Shown: positions 1-5,953 of the stretch, in pieces | Layout: every line of letters begins with the position of its first letter | Position numbering within the stretch: the first letter of the stretch is position 1 | Source of the DNA: an uncultured Oscillospiraceae bacterium | Lineage (GTDB): Bacteria > Bacillota > Clostridia > Oscillospirales > Oscillospiraceae | Length of the DNA stretch: 64,000 nucleotides | Assembly (NCBI GenBank): GCA_947589225.1 | Contig: CANQBC010000001.1 | Coordinates: 124,001-188,000, forward strand | Reading direction: 5' to 3' | Notes under the pieces: generated by a model | Seen by the model: the letters and a program-made list of their open reading frames with translations, nothing else | Databases searched by the model: none | What the model was told of the DNA's origin: nothing | Made by a program: the position numbers and the translations under genes

Positions 1-42
1 CCGCGTCTCATATTCGCGTATCTGGCTCTCAAAATCAGGCAC
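1..42 (-). CDS. Partial CDS, N-terminus only, unknown product
   Basis: A GTG start at 42-40 on the minus strand lies 8 nt downstream of a strong ribosome binding site (AAAGGGAGG, 59-51). It opens a frame reading MPDFESQIREYETR that runs off the left edge of the window. Only 14 codons are visible, so no family can be assigned. The 111-bp palindromic repeat array lies directly upstream of this gene. Confidence 0.55.
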   Translation of the reverse strand, partial: MPDFESQIREYETR

Positions 43-73
43 GGCGCCAGCCTCCCTTTGTAAAGATGAGTTC

Positions 74-413
74 ATTATACCGTCCCCGCTTTGCGGGGAT
101 GGTATAATCGCCATGTTTTTCGGTTCCCGGCGAAGCCGGGGAGAAAAACGGCCAAAAATCAAATATAATATCCGCTATGCGGATATTATACCATACCCGC
201 GAAGCGGGGATGGTATAATCGCCATGTTTTTCGGTTCCCGGCGAAGCCGGGGAGAAAAACGGCCAAAAATTAAATATAATATCCGCTATGCGGATATTAT
301 ACCGTCCCCGCTTTGCGGGGATGGTATAATCGCCATGTTTCGCGGTTCCGCCCACCGGGCGGGAGCGAAACGGCATGAAATCAAATATAATATTCACTAT
401 GCGGATATTATAC
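74..413. repeat. Tandem 111-bp palindromic repeat, three units
   Basis: Three head-to-tail units start at 74, 185 and 296, each opening with ATTATAC; a fourth partial copy starts at 407. Each unit holds three inverted repeats: an AT/GC hairpin bounded by ATTATACC and GGTATAAT, a long hairpin bounded by GTTTTTC and GAAAAAC, and a hairpin around TAATATCCGC/GCGGATATTA. In the third unit the middle hairpin has a different sequence (GTTTCGC paired with GCGAAAC), yet the stem is kept. The period is a multiple of three, so meaningless open frames run through on both strands. The array lies between the divergent starts of the left-edge gene and the DUF1508 gene. Confidence 0.93.
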
Positions 414-553
414 CGCGAAGCTGCATCAAAAGGGCATAGATTTGCGGAAAATAAAAAATTTTTCCTGTTTTCGGACAGGCTCTGACGCCCGCCCTTGTCA
501 TACGGCCCCCTTGTCCGGAAACGGGAGAAAAAACCTCTCTGAAAAAATGATCC

Positions 554-582
554 TTGAATAATGAAAACGCCTGTCGTATAAT
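554..582 (+). promoter_or_regulatory. Promoter of the DUF1508 gene
   Basis: TTGAAT (554-559), a 17-bp spacer and TATAAT (577-582) make a near-consensus sigma-A promoter about 38 bp before the start codon at 621. Confidence 0.8.
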
Positions 583-620
583 GGATCTATCCAAGTAAAA
601 ATACATAAGGAGGCTTTCCC

Positions 621-992
621 ATGGGCAAATTCGTCATCCATAAGACCGCCAGCGGCGTGAGGTTCAACCTCAAGGCGAGCAACGGCGAGATCATCGCCAC
701 CAGCGAGACATACAAGTCGGAGGACGCCTGCAGGGCCGGCGTGGCTTCCGTGGCCAAAAACGCCCCCGCCGCCAACCTCGAGGATCAGACCGTCGAGGGC
801 TTCGCCCCCGCCAAGCACCCCAAGTTTGAGATGTATACCGACAAGGCCGGCGAGTTCCGCTTCCGTCTCAAGGCCACAAATGGCGAGATCATCGCCGTCT
901 CCGAGGGCTACAAGCGGAAGGACGGCTGCCTCAATGGCATCGAGTCCGTGCGCAAAAACTGTGTCGACGCGCCCGTCGTGGAAGAGGAGTAA
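621..992 (+). CDS. DUF1508 (YegP-like) protein, two tandem repeats
   Basis: This 123-residue cytoplasmic protein has two copies of the DUF1508/YegP fold: residues about 3-48 (FVIHKTASGVRFNLKASNGE) and about 70-115 (FEMYTDKAGEFRFRLKATNG). Both carry the typical FxLKAxNGEIIAxSExYK core and a following C-x-x-G-I/V-x-S-V segment. The family is widespread but its biochemical role is not established. The start is set by an AAGGAGG site at 607-613 and the promoter at 554-582. The gene is followed after 3 nt by a small helical protein, so the two are probably co-transcribed and end at the terminator at 1236-1273. Confidence 0.9.
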   Translation: MGKFVIHKTASGVRFNLKASNGEIIATSETYKSEDACRAGVASVAKNAPAANLEDQTVEGFAPAKHPKFEMYTDKAGEFRFRLKATNGEIIAVSEGYKRKDGCLNGIESVRKNCVDAPVVEEE

Positions 993-995
993 GAT

Positions 996-1229
996 ATGGA
1001 CAATATAAAAGAGAAGATCGAGGAGATCGTCGCCAAAATAAAGGGCGACAAGTCCCTGACGGAGGATTTCAAGTCCGACCCGGTCAAGACCGTGGAAAAG
1101 CTCGTCGGCGTCGACCTCCCCGACGAGGCCGTCAACAAGGTGGTGGAGGGCGTTAAGGCGAAGATCTCCCTTGACAAGCTGGGCGACGCCGCCGGCGACC
1201 TCAAGGACAAGCTCAAAAAGCTCTTTTGA
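996..1229 (+). CDS. Small helical protein, unknown function, Nif11-leader-like
   Basis: A 77-residue, lysine- and acid-rich protein. Its RBS (GAGGAG, 984-989) lies inside the end of the DUF1508 gene, so the two are probably translationally coupled. The sequence is predicted to be almost all helix. A central segment (DFKSDPVKTVEKLVGVDLP, then DEAVNKVVEGVKAKI) resembles the F-x-x-DP-x-x-x-L-x-x-x-G-x-x-L pattern of Nif11/NHLP-type leader peptides. No modifying enzyme is encoded nearby and there is no obvious cleavable core: the C-terminus is GDLKDKLKKLF. The leader resemblance is an inference; it may simply be a small structural protein. Confidence 0.75.
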   Translation: MDNIKEKIEEIVAKIKGDKSLTEDFKSDPVKTVEKLVGVDLPDEAVNKVVEGVKAKISLDKLGDAAGDLKDKLKKLF

Positions 1230-1235
1230 CAAGCG

Positions 1236-1273
1236 AAAAACGCCGCCCGGGCTGACACCGGGCGGCGTTTTTG
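1236..1273. terminator. Bidirectional intrinsic terminator
   Basis: AAAAACGCCGCCCGG and CCGGGCGGCGTTTTT form a long GC-rich stem with A and T tracts on the two sides. It lies between the convergent small-protein gene and the amidohydrolase gene and can serve both. Confidence 0.92.
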
Positions 1274-1281
1274 CGGTGAGC

Positions 1282-2463
1282 TTATCCCTCGCTGTGGGCC
1301 TCAAGCCAGCGGATGGCGCAGTGGGTCAGGCCCGCCGCGCCCACGGGGAGGACGTCCTCGTTGAACATGACCTTGGGGTTGTGGGAGGGGGCGTCGCCGC
1401 GTTCGTCGGTAAAGCCGGAGGCCAGGTAGATGAACGCCGTGGGGACGCGCTCGGCCACCAGCGCGAAGTCCTCGGAGGCGCTGGAGGCGATGCCGGGGTA
1501 TTCCGCGTAGCCGGGGATGTCCAGCTCCCGCAGGTAGCCCACCATCTCCCGCACCACCGCGCCGTCGCAGACCAGCGGCGGGACGCCCCGCAGGATCTCC
1601 ACGTCGGCCTCGCCGCCGTAAGCTTTGGCGATGCCCTCGGTGAGCTCCCGGATGCGCCGGAGGAGCTTGTTGCGGGCCTCCTTGTCGTTGGTGCGGATGG
1701 TGCCCTCCAGCACCGCCGTGTCCGGGATGATGTTCGCGGCGGCCCCGGCCTCAAAATGGCCCACGGTGAGAAGGCAGGACTTCTGGGGGTCGGACTCGCG
1801 GGCGATCAGCTCCTGAAGCCCCAGGTGGATGTGTACGCCGATGTTGATGGGGTCGATGGCCGTGTGGGGGTAGGCCCCGTGGCCGCCCTGCCCCTTGACG
1901 GAAATTTTGAAAATATCCGTGGAGAACATCATGGTGGTGCTATCGTTGTACATCACAAGGCCCACCGGGAGCTTGCCGGGGCCGGTGTGGAAGGCCAGCG
2001 CCGCCTGGGGGACGGGGGCGTCCAGGATGCCGTTCTCGATCATGTTCCGGCTGCCCTCGAAGGTCTCCTCGGCGGGCTGGAACATGAATTTCACCGTGCC
2101 GCGAAGCTCGCTCTCCCGCTCCTTGAGCATCTTCGCCGCCGTCAGCAGCATGGCGGCGTGGCAGTCGTGGCCGCAGGCGTGGTTCTCCGTGCCCGTGGGG
2201 CAGGCGAAGTCAAGTCCCGACTCCTCCGGCATGGGCAGGGCGTCCATGTCCGCCCGCAGGAGCAGGACGGGGGAACCCTCCCCCAGGGTGGCCGTCACGC
2301 CCTTGCCCAGGGGGCGCGGCGAAAGCCCGTACTCGGTGAGCTTGCGCGTCACATACGCCACGGCCCTGGGCGTTTCCAGCCCGCACTCGGCGTTGGTGTG
2401 GAAAAACCGGCGGTTCTCGACAACCTCGTCTCTAAGCTCTAGCGCTCTCGCGTATTCGTTCAT
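1282..2463 (-). CDS. M20-family amidohydrolase (N-acyl-amino-acid / hippurate type)
   Basis: A 393-residue, probably cytoplasmic metallohydrolase of peptidase family M20D, the group of hippurate hydrolases, N-acetyl-L-amino-acid and IAA-amino-acid amidohydrolases. Visible motifs are RADMDALP (residues 70-77), HACGHDCHAAMLL (95-107, metal-binding Cys97, His99 and His102), FQPAEE (128-133, catalytic Glu) and a late SSASEDFALV segment. The length fits the family. An AGGAGGG site just before the ATG supports the start. It is monocistronic and transcribed away from the rRNA methyltransferase gene; a TATAAT -10 (2498-2493, minus) lies in the shared intergenic region. The exact acyl-amino-acid substrate cannot be told from sequence. 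Confidence 0.92.
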   Translation of the reverse strand: MNEYARALELRDEVVENRRFFHTNAECGLETPRAVAYVTRKLTEYGLSPRPLGKGVTATLGEGSPVLLLRADMDALPMPEESGLDFACPTGTENHACGHDCHAAMLLTAAKMLKERESELRGTVKFMFQPAEETFEGSRNMIENGILDAPVPQAALAFHTGPGKLPVGLVMYNDSTTMMFSTDIFKISVKGQGGHGAYPHTAIDPINIGVHIHLGLQELIARESDPQKSCLLTVGHFEAGAAANIIPDTAVLEGTIRTNDKEARNKLLRRIRELTEGIAKAYGGEADVEILRGVPPLVCDGAVVREMVGYLRELDIPGYAEYPGIASSASEDFALVAERVPTAFIYLASGFTDERGDAPSHNPKVMFNEDVLPVGAAGLTHCAIRWLEAHSEG

Positions 2464-2510
2464 GGGTGTGCCCTCCTGAAGTTTTTTCTTCCATTATACA
2501 CCTTCCGCGG

Positions 2511-2539
2511 TTGACTTGGAAGGGGGGCGGTGATAAAAT
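2511..2539 (+). promoter_or_regulatory. Promoter of the RNA methyltransferase gene
   Basis: TTGACT (2511-2516), a 17-bp spacer and TAAAAT (2534-2539). The promoter covers an upstream in-frame GTG at 2530, which argues that translation begins at ATG 2563 instead. Confidence 0.8.
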
Positions 2540-2562
2540 TTTTTTCCAAAGGAAGTGGTGTT

Positions 2563-3372
2563 ATGTCCCAGATCGTGGAGCTTACAAGCCTGGAGGACCC
2601 GGCGCTGGACCCCTATGCGCGCCTCACCGAGGCGCAGCTTCGCGCCCGCCGGGAGCCGGAGAAGGGCGTTTTCATCGCCGAAAGCCCCAAGGTCATCAAA
2701 ACCGCGCTGGACGCGGGGCTGACGCCGGTGTCGCTGCTGATGGAGCGCCGGCACATCGCCGGGGACGGGGCGGAGCTGCTCGCGCGGTGTCCCGGCGTGC
2801 CCGTCTACACCGGGGAGCGGGAGCTTCTTGCGCGTCTCACGGGCTACGCCCTCACCCGTGGGGTGCTGTGCGCCATGCGGCGGCCCGCGCTGCCGACGCC
2901 TGCGGACGTCCTGGCCTCCGCCCGGCGGGTGGCCGTGCTGGAGGGCGTGGTGGACGCCACCAACATCGGCGCCATCTTCCGCTCCGCCGCCGCGCTGGGC
3001 GTGGACGGGGTGCTGCTGACCCCCACCTGCTGCGACCCCCTCATCCGCCGCGCCGCCCGCGTCAGCATGGGGACGGTGTTCCAGGTGCCCTGGACGTACC
3101 TGGAAAGCTGGCCGGAGGGGGGAGGGGCGCTTCTGCGCGCCGCCGGCTTCGCCACCGCCGCCATGGCCCTGACGGACGACTCCGTTCCCGTGGACGACGG
3201 GCGGGTGAAGAGCGAGCCGCGCCTTGCCATCGTGCTGGGAACCGAGGGGGACGGGCTGGCCCGAAGGACCGTGGCCTCCTGCGACTACACCGTGCGCATC
3301 CCCATGCACCGGGGGGTGGACTCCCTCAACGTCGCCGCCGCCGCGGCCGTGGCCTTCTGGGAGCTGACATAA
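2563..3372 (+). CDS. SpoU/TrmH-family RNA 2'-O-methyltransferase
   Basis: A 269-residue methyltransferase of the SPOUT (SpoU) class, expected to methylate a ribose 2'-hydroxyl in rRNA or tRNA using S-adenosylmethionine. The N-terminal substrate-binding region contains a KGVFIAESPKVI segment. The three SpoU motifs follow: motif 1 VVDATNIGAIFRSAAALGV, motif 2 IVLGTEGDGL, and motif 3 IPMHRGVDSLNVAAAAAV near the C-terminus; the last two form the knotted cofactor site. ATG 2563 is preceded by AAAGGAAG at a 7-nt distance, and an upstream GTG lies inside the promoter. It is followed by a strong terminator. The target nucleotide is not predictable here. Confidence 0.93.
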   Translation: MSQIVELTSLEDPALDPYARLTEAQLRARREPEKGVFIAESPKVIKTALDAGLTPVSLLMERRHIAGDGAELLARCPGVPVYTGERELLARLTGYALTRGVLCAMRRPALPTPADVLASARRVAVLEGVVDATNIGAIFRSAAALGVDGVLLTPTCCDPLIRRAARVSMGTVFQVPWTYLESWPEGGGALLRAAGFATAAMALTDDSVPVDDGRVKSEPRLAIVLGTEGDGLARRTVASCDYTVRIPMHRGVDSLNVAAAAAVAFWELT

Positions 3373-3374
3373 AA

Positions 3375-3417
3375 CACGCGGAAAAACCTCCGGCCTGGCC
3401 GGAGGTTTTTCTGCGTG
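3375..3417 (+). terminator. Intrinsic terminator after the RNA methyltransferase gene
   Basis: The stem AAAAACCTCCGGCC/GGCCGGAGGTTTTT is extended by CACGC/GCGTG. It lies 3 nt after the stop codon and runs straight into dispersed repeat A. Confidence 0.92.
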
Positions 3418-3624
3418 TCGAAAAAGGCCTGCGGCCTTTTCCGACAAAGAGGAACGTGCGGGAAACTCCACGTGAATTTTGCGAAATTCACGTGAAATTT
3501 CCCTGCCGTCGCCCTGCGCGCACGCCCTCCGGCCTTAAGGGCCGGAGGGCGCACACTTGGACGACAAAAGGGATTTTTTCCGACGTACATGCCGCCGGAA
3601 AAAAAGCTCGACTTGAGTTTTTTG
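3416..3624 (+). repeat. Dispersed intergenic repeat A, copy 1
   Basis: About 209 bp of non-coding sequence that matches, in opposite orientation, 51273-51460 over nearly the whole length. Shared blocks include TTTTCCGACAAAG, TTTCCCTGCCGTCGCCCTGC and TTTTTTCCGACGTACATGCC. It contains a hairpin CACGTGAATTT/AAATTCACGTG, whose other copy reads CGCGTGAATTT/AAATTCACGCG, and an extra hairpin (CCCTCCGGCC/GGCCGGAGGG) absent from copy 2. It occupies the space between two convergent genes; nothing else is visible in this stretch. Confidence 0.9.
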
Positions 3625-3666
3625 GCCGTGTGTAGTATCCCTTGCCGGGTTTACGGCGGAGGGTTC

Positions 3667-4374
3667 TCAGTAGGTGAAGCCGCGCTTCGGATCCGAGAAC
3701 TCCTCGATCCTGGTGTTGTAGGCGTCCATGGCGGCCTCCTCAAAGGCCAGGACGGGATCCTCCACGCCCATGAGCTTCAGAAGGTACCTGGTGAACGGGG
3801 GGTTGATGACGGTGAGGGGGCCGATGAGGTAGGTGGCCATCAGGTTGTTGACGCGGACCCCCTCCGGCTTGACGCCCGGATTGAGGCCGGGGCCGCGTGT
3901 GGTGGTGAAAAGCCCCTCCCCCACGTCGCCGTAGGAGTGGCCGAACTGGCTCTTGAAGCCGGCGACGGTGATGTCCCCCAGCTTGCCCAGATAGAGGGAG
4001 TTATACCGCTTCATGAGATGCCGGTCGGAGTGGATGGGGAAGAGGCCCAGCATGGGGATCTTCTCCTTTGCGTCGTTCTCGATATACTCCCCGAACACCT
4101 CCAGGATGTTGCCGGTGAAGAGCGTCACGCCACCCTCCTCCGTGCGCTTTCTGAGGGCGTCCAGATACGGGCAGAAGGCGTCCCGCACGGCCTCCTGGCC
4201 CCGCTCGGTGGTATAGCCCATGTACACAAGGGCGATGTCCTCGGAGACAAATTTTGGCGTCTCCTTGAGGGAGGTGCGAACCACCTCCGCCCCGGAGCAG
4301 CGGGCCAGGTATTCCGGGTTCATCAGCTCCCCGAAGAGGTTGCAGATCTCGGGGTAAAGCACCTCAATTTTCAT
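3667..4374 (-). CDS. GatD-like glutamine amidotransferase homologue lacking catalytic residues
   Basis: A 235-residue protein homologous to GatD, the glutaminase subunit of the MurT/GatD lipid II isoglutaminyl synthase that amidates the peptidoglycan stem D-glutamate. The fold is recognisable from LFPIHSDRH, VAGFKSQFGHSYGD and ATYLIGPLTVIN (residues 180-191). The GatD catalytic signature is missing: the CGGYQ nucleophile segment reads TLFTGNILEV (84-93) with no cysteine, and the histidine of the family motif TYLHGP is Ile184. The GGG oxyanion region is GYT (53-55). It overlaps murT by ATGA, so the two are co-translated and presumably form a complex. It is likely a structural or regulatory subunit, or supports ammonia-dependent or different chemistry; this is inference. 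Confidence 0.85.
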   Translation of the reverse strand: MKIEVLYPEICNLFGELMNPEYLARCSGAEVVRTSLKETPKFVSEDIALVYMGYTTERGQEAVRDAFCPYLDALRKRTEEGGVTLFTGNILEVFGEYIENDAKEKIPMLGLFPIHSDRHLMKRYNSLYLGKLGDITVAGFKSQFGHSYGDVGEGLFTTTRGPGLNPGVKPEGVRVNNLMATYLIGPLTVINPPFTRYLLKLMGVEDPVLAFEEAAMDAYNTRIEEFSDPKRGFTY

Positions 4375-5789
4375 TTCTCCGCCGCCTCCCTCGCAAGCCT
4401 CATGACCTTCTCGCGCACGTTGAAAGCCATGCTCAGGGAGCGGTTGTCCGCCCCGTAGAGCATATACACGCTGGTTCCGGGAGTCAGGTGGAGCTTGTCC
4501 GCGGCGTCAAACTCGTTGCGCACGCAGTCCACCCGGTCGCCGGGCACCCCCGCCAGCAGGAGCCGGAGGTAGTAGTCCTTGGCTCTGGGGCCGGTGCAGA
4601 TGATGTGCTTGACACGCTCGTCGGCCAGAAACTCAAAGTCGCAGTCGTAGAGCCAGCAGACGTTCTCCGACCAGTCCACCTCGTCGGAGAGGTTGTTCAT
4701 CATCAAGAGAAGCTCCTTGTCCCCCGGCCTGTGGGTCACGTAGTCGATGGCGCGGGAGCTGGCCAGGGGGTTGCGGTCCTTGGACATCTGCATGATCACG
4801 TCCACGTTCCCCACGTGCTCGGCCTTATAGCGGCTCTCCACGATTTTCAGCCCGGCGGTGAGCTTCTGGATCTCCCCGTGGCTCATGCCCAGCTCCCGCA
4901 TGACGGCGATGGCCGTCAGCTCGTTGTAGATGTTGAAAACGCTGTCGGACAGGAGCCTGTAGCGGGCCTCGCCGCCCGCGTCCCGCACCAGCATGGTCAT
5001 ATCGGCGGTGTTCACCTCGCACCCGGCGTAGTCGTACTCCGGGGAGGAGAAGCCGCAGTCGCAGCAGTGGGCGCGGCCGATGTGGTGATAGCGGCGGTAC
5101 TCAAAGATAAGCTCGCCGTAACACTTCGGGCAGACCCGCAGGTCGTTGAGGCGGTTGACGCACGCCACCACGTCCCCCTCCATGCGCTCGATGCCGAAAT
5201 AGACGCGGGGGTTTTCCGGCGCCACGCCGGAGGAAATGAGGTCGTCGGCGTTCAAAATGAGCCTGGTGTCCGGCGGGAAGCTCTCGTTGAGGAACCCGGC
5301 GATGAACTCCGGGTGGGCGTTGCGCATGAGGGAGTCCCGGAAGAGGTTGGTGATCACCGTCATGTCCGGGTGGATATAGGGGTAGACGCGTTTGGACGAG
5401 CGCTCGTCCACCTCCAGCACCGCCATATCGTGGCGGGAGCGGTTAAAGACGGTACAGCCCGTGAGCAGGCTCGTGGCGATGCCGGAGTTGATGTTGGACC
5501 CCATGCGGTTGTTGAGGACGCGGTGGCCCGCGCTCTCCAGCATATCCACCAGCAGATTCGACACGCTGGTCTTCCCGTCCGTGCCGGTGACGGTGATGAT
5601 CTTCTCCGGCCTTGCCACGTATTTCAGGAAGTCCGGGCAGAGCTTCATGGCCACCTCGCCGGGGAAGTTGGTGCCGTTGTGGCGGGTGATCTTCAAAAGC
5701 GGCACCGTGAGCTTCGAGGCCCACAGGGCGATGAAGAACCTCACCGCCGCAAAGCCCCTGGGTTTCACGTAAGTTGACGACTTGTCCAT
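4371..5789 (-). CDS. murT: MurT-like Mur ligase with zinc ribbon and DUF1727 domain
   Basis: A 472-residue cytoplasmic Mur-ligase-family protein homologous to MurT, which activates the D-glutamate carboxylate of lipid II with ATP for amidation. Domains: an N-terminal segment, an ATP-binding middle domain with P-loop TGTDGKTS (residues 68-75; most MurTs have TGTNGKTT), an inserted four-cysteine zinc ribbon (Cys220, Cys223, Cys242, Cys245), and a C-terminal DUF1727 domain with a WLYDCDFE motif resembling the acidic residue region that contacts GatD. Its own promoter (5899-5871) and a CGGAGG site precede the start. The partner gene encodes a GatD homologue without the catalytic residues, so this pair may be a specialised paralogue rather than the cell's main amidation system. 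Confidence 0.85.
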   Translation of the reverse strand: MDKSSTYVKPRGFAAVRFFIALWASKLTVPLLKITRHNGTNFPGEVAMKLCPDFLKYVARPEKIITVTGTDGKTSVSNLLVDMLESAGHRVLNNRMGSNINSGIATSLLTGCTVFNRSRHDMAVLEVDERSSKRVYPYIHPDMTVITNLFRDSLMRNAHPEFIAGFLNESFPPDTRLILNADDLISSGVAPENPRVYFGIERMEGDVVACVNRLNDLRVCPKCYGELIFEYRRYHHIGRAHCCDCGFSSPEYDYAGCEVNTADMTMLVRDAGGEARYRLLSDSVFNIYNELTAIAVMRELGMSHGEIQKLTAGLKIVESRYKAEHVGNVDVIMQMSKDRNPLASSRAIDYVTHRPGDKELLLMMNNLSDEVDWSENVCWLYDCDFEFLADERVKHIICTGPRAKDYYLRLLLAGVPGDRVDCVRNEFDAADKLHLTPGTSVYMLYGADNRSLSMAFNVREKVMRLAREAAEK

Positions 5790-5870
5790 TTGACGCCTCC
5801 GTTCCGCGCTTTTCGCGGAGGATAATGTCCGGGGCGGCGCGGGAAAAAAACGCCTTCCGCCGCCCCTGCT

Positions 5871-5899
5871 ATTTTAGCCCGATACGCCGAAAAAAGCAA
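5871..5899 (-). promoter_or_regulatory. Promoter of the murT-gatD-like operon
   Basis: On the minus strand, TTGCTT (5899-5894), a 17-bp spacer and TAAAAT (5876-5871), about 80 bp before the murT start. It overlaps the end of the terminator of the neighbouring S-layer gene. Confidence 0.6.
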
Positions 5900-5941
5900 G
5901 AAAAAATTCCCCCCGCGGCAAAAGTCGCCGCAGGGGGAATG
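5899..5941 (-). terminator. Intrinsic terminator of the S-layer/transglutaminase gene
   Basis: On the minus strand ATTCCCCCTGCGGCGAC pairs with the following GCCGCGGGGGGAAT and is followed by TTTTTTC. It lies just after the stop codon at 5954. Confidence 0.88.
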
Positions 5942-5953
5942 GCGGAGCGCTTT

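Noticed and set aside
74..413. CRISPR array
   Set aside because: The whole 111-bp unit repeats without unique spacers, and no cas gene is nearby.
35..439. Overlapping open frames on both strands with 37-residue repeats
   Set aside because: They arise because the 111-bp palindromic repeat is a multiple of three and carries no stops; no RBS or codon bias supports them.
2530..2562. Upstream GTG start for the RNA methyltransferase
   Set aside because: It lies in the promoter between the -35 and -10; ATG 2563 has a proper RBS.
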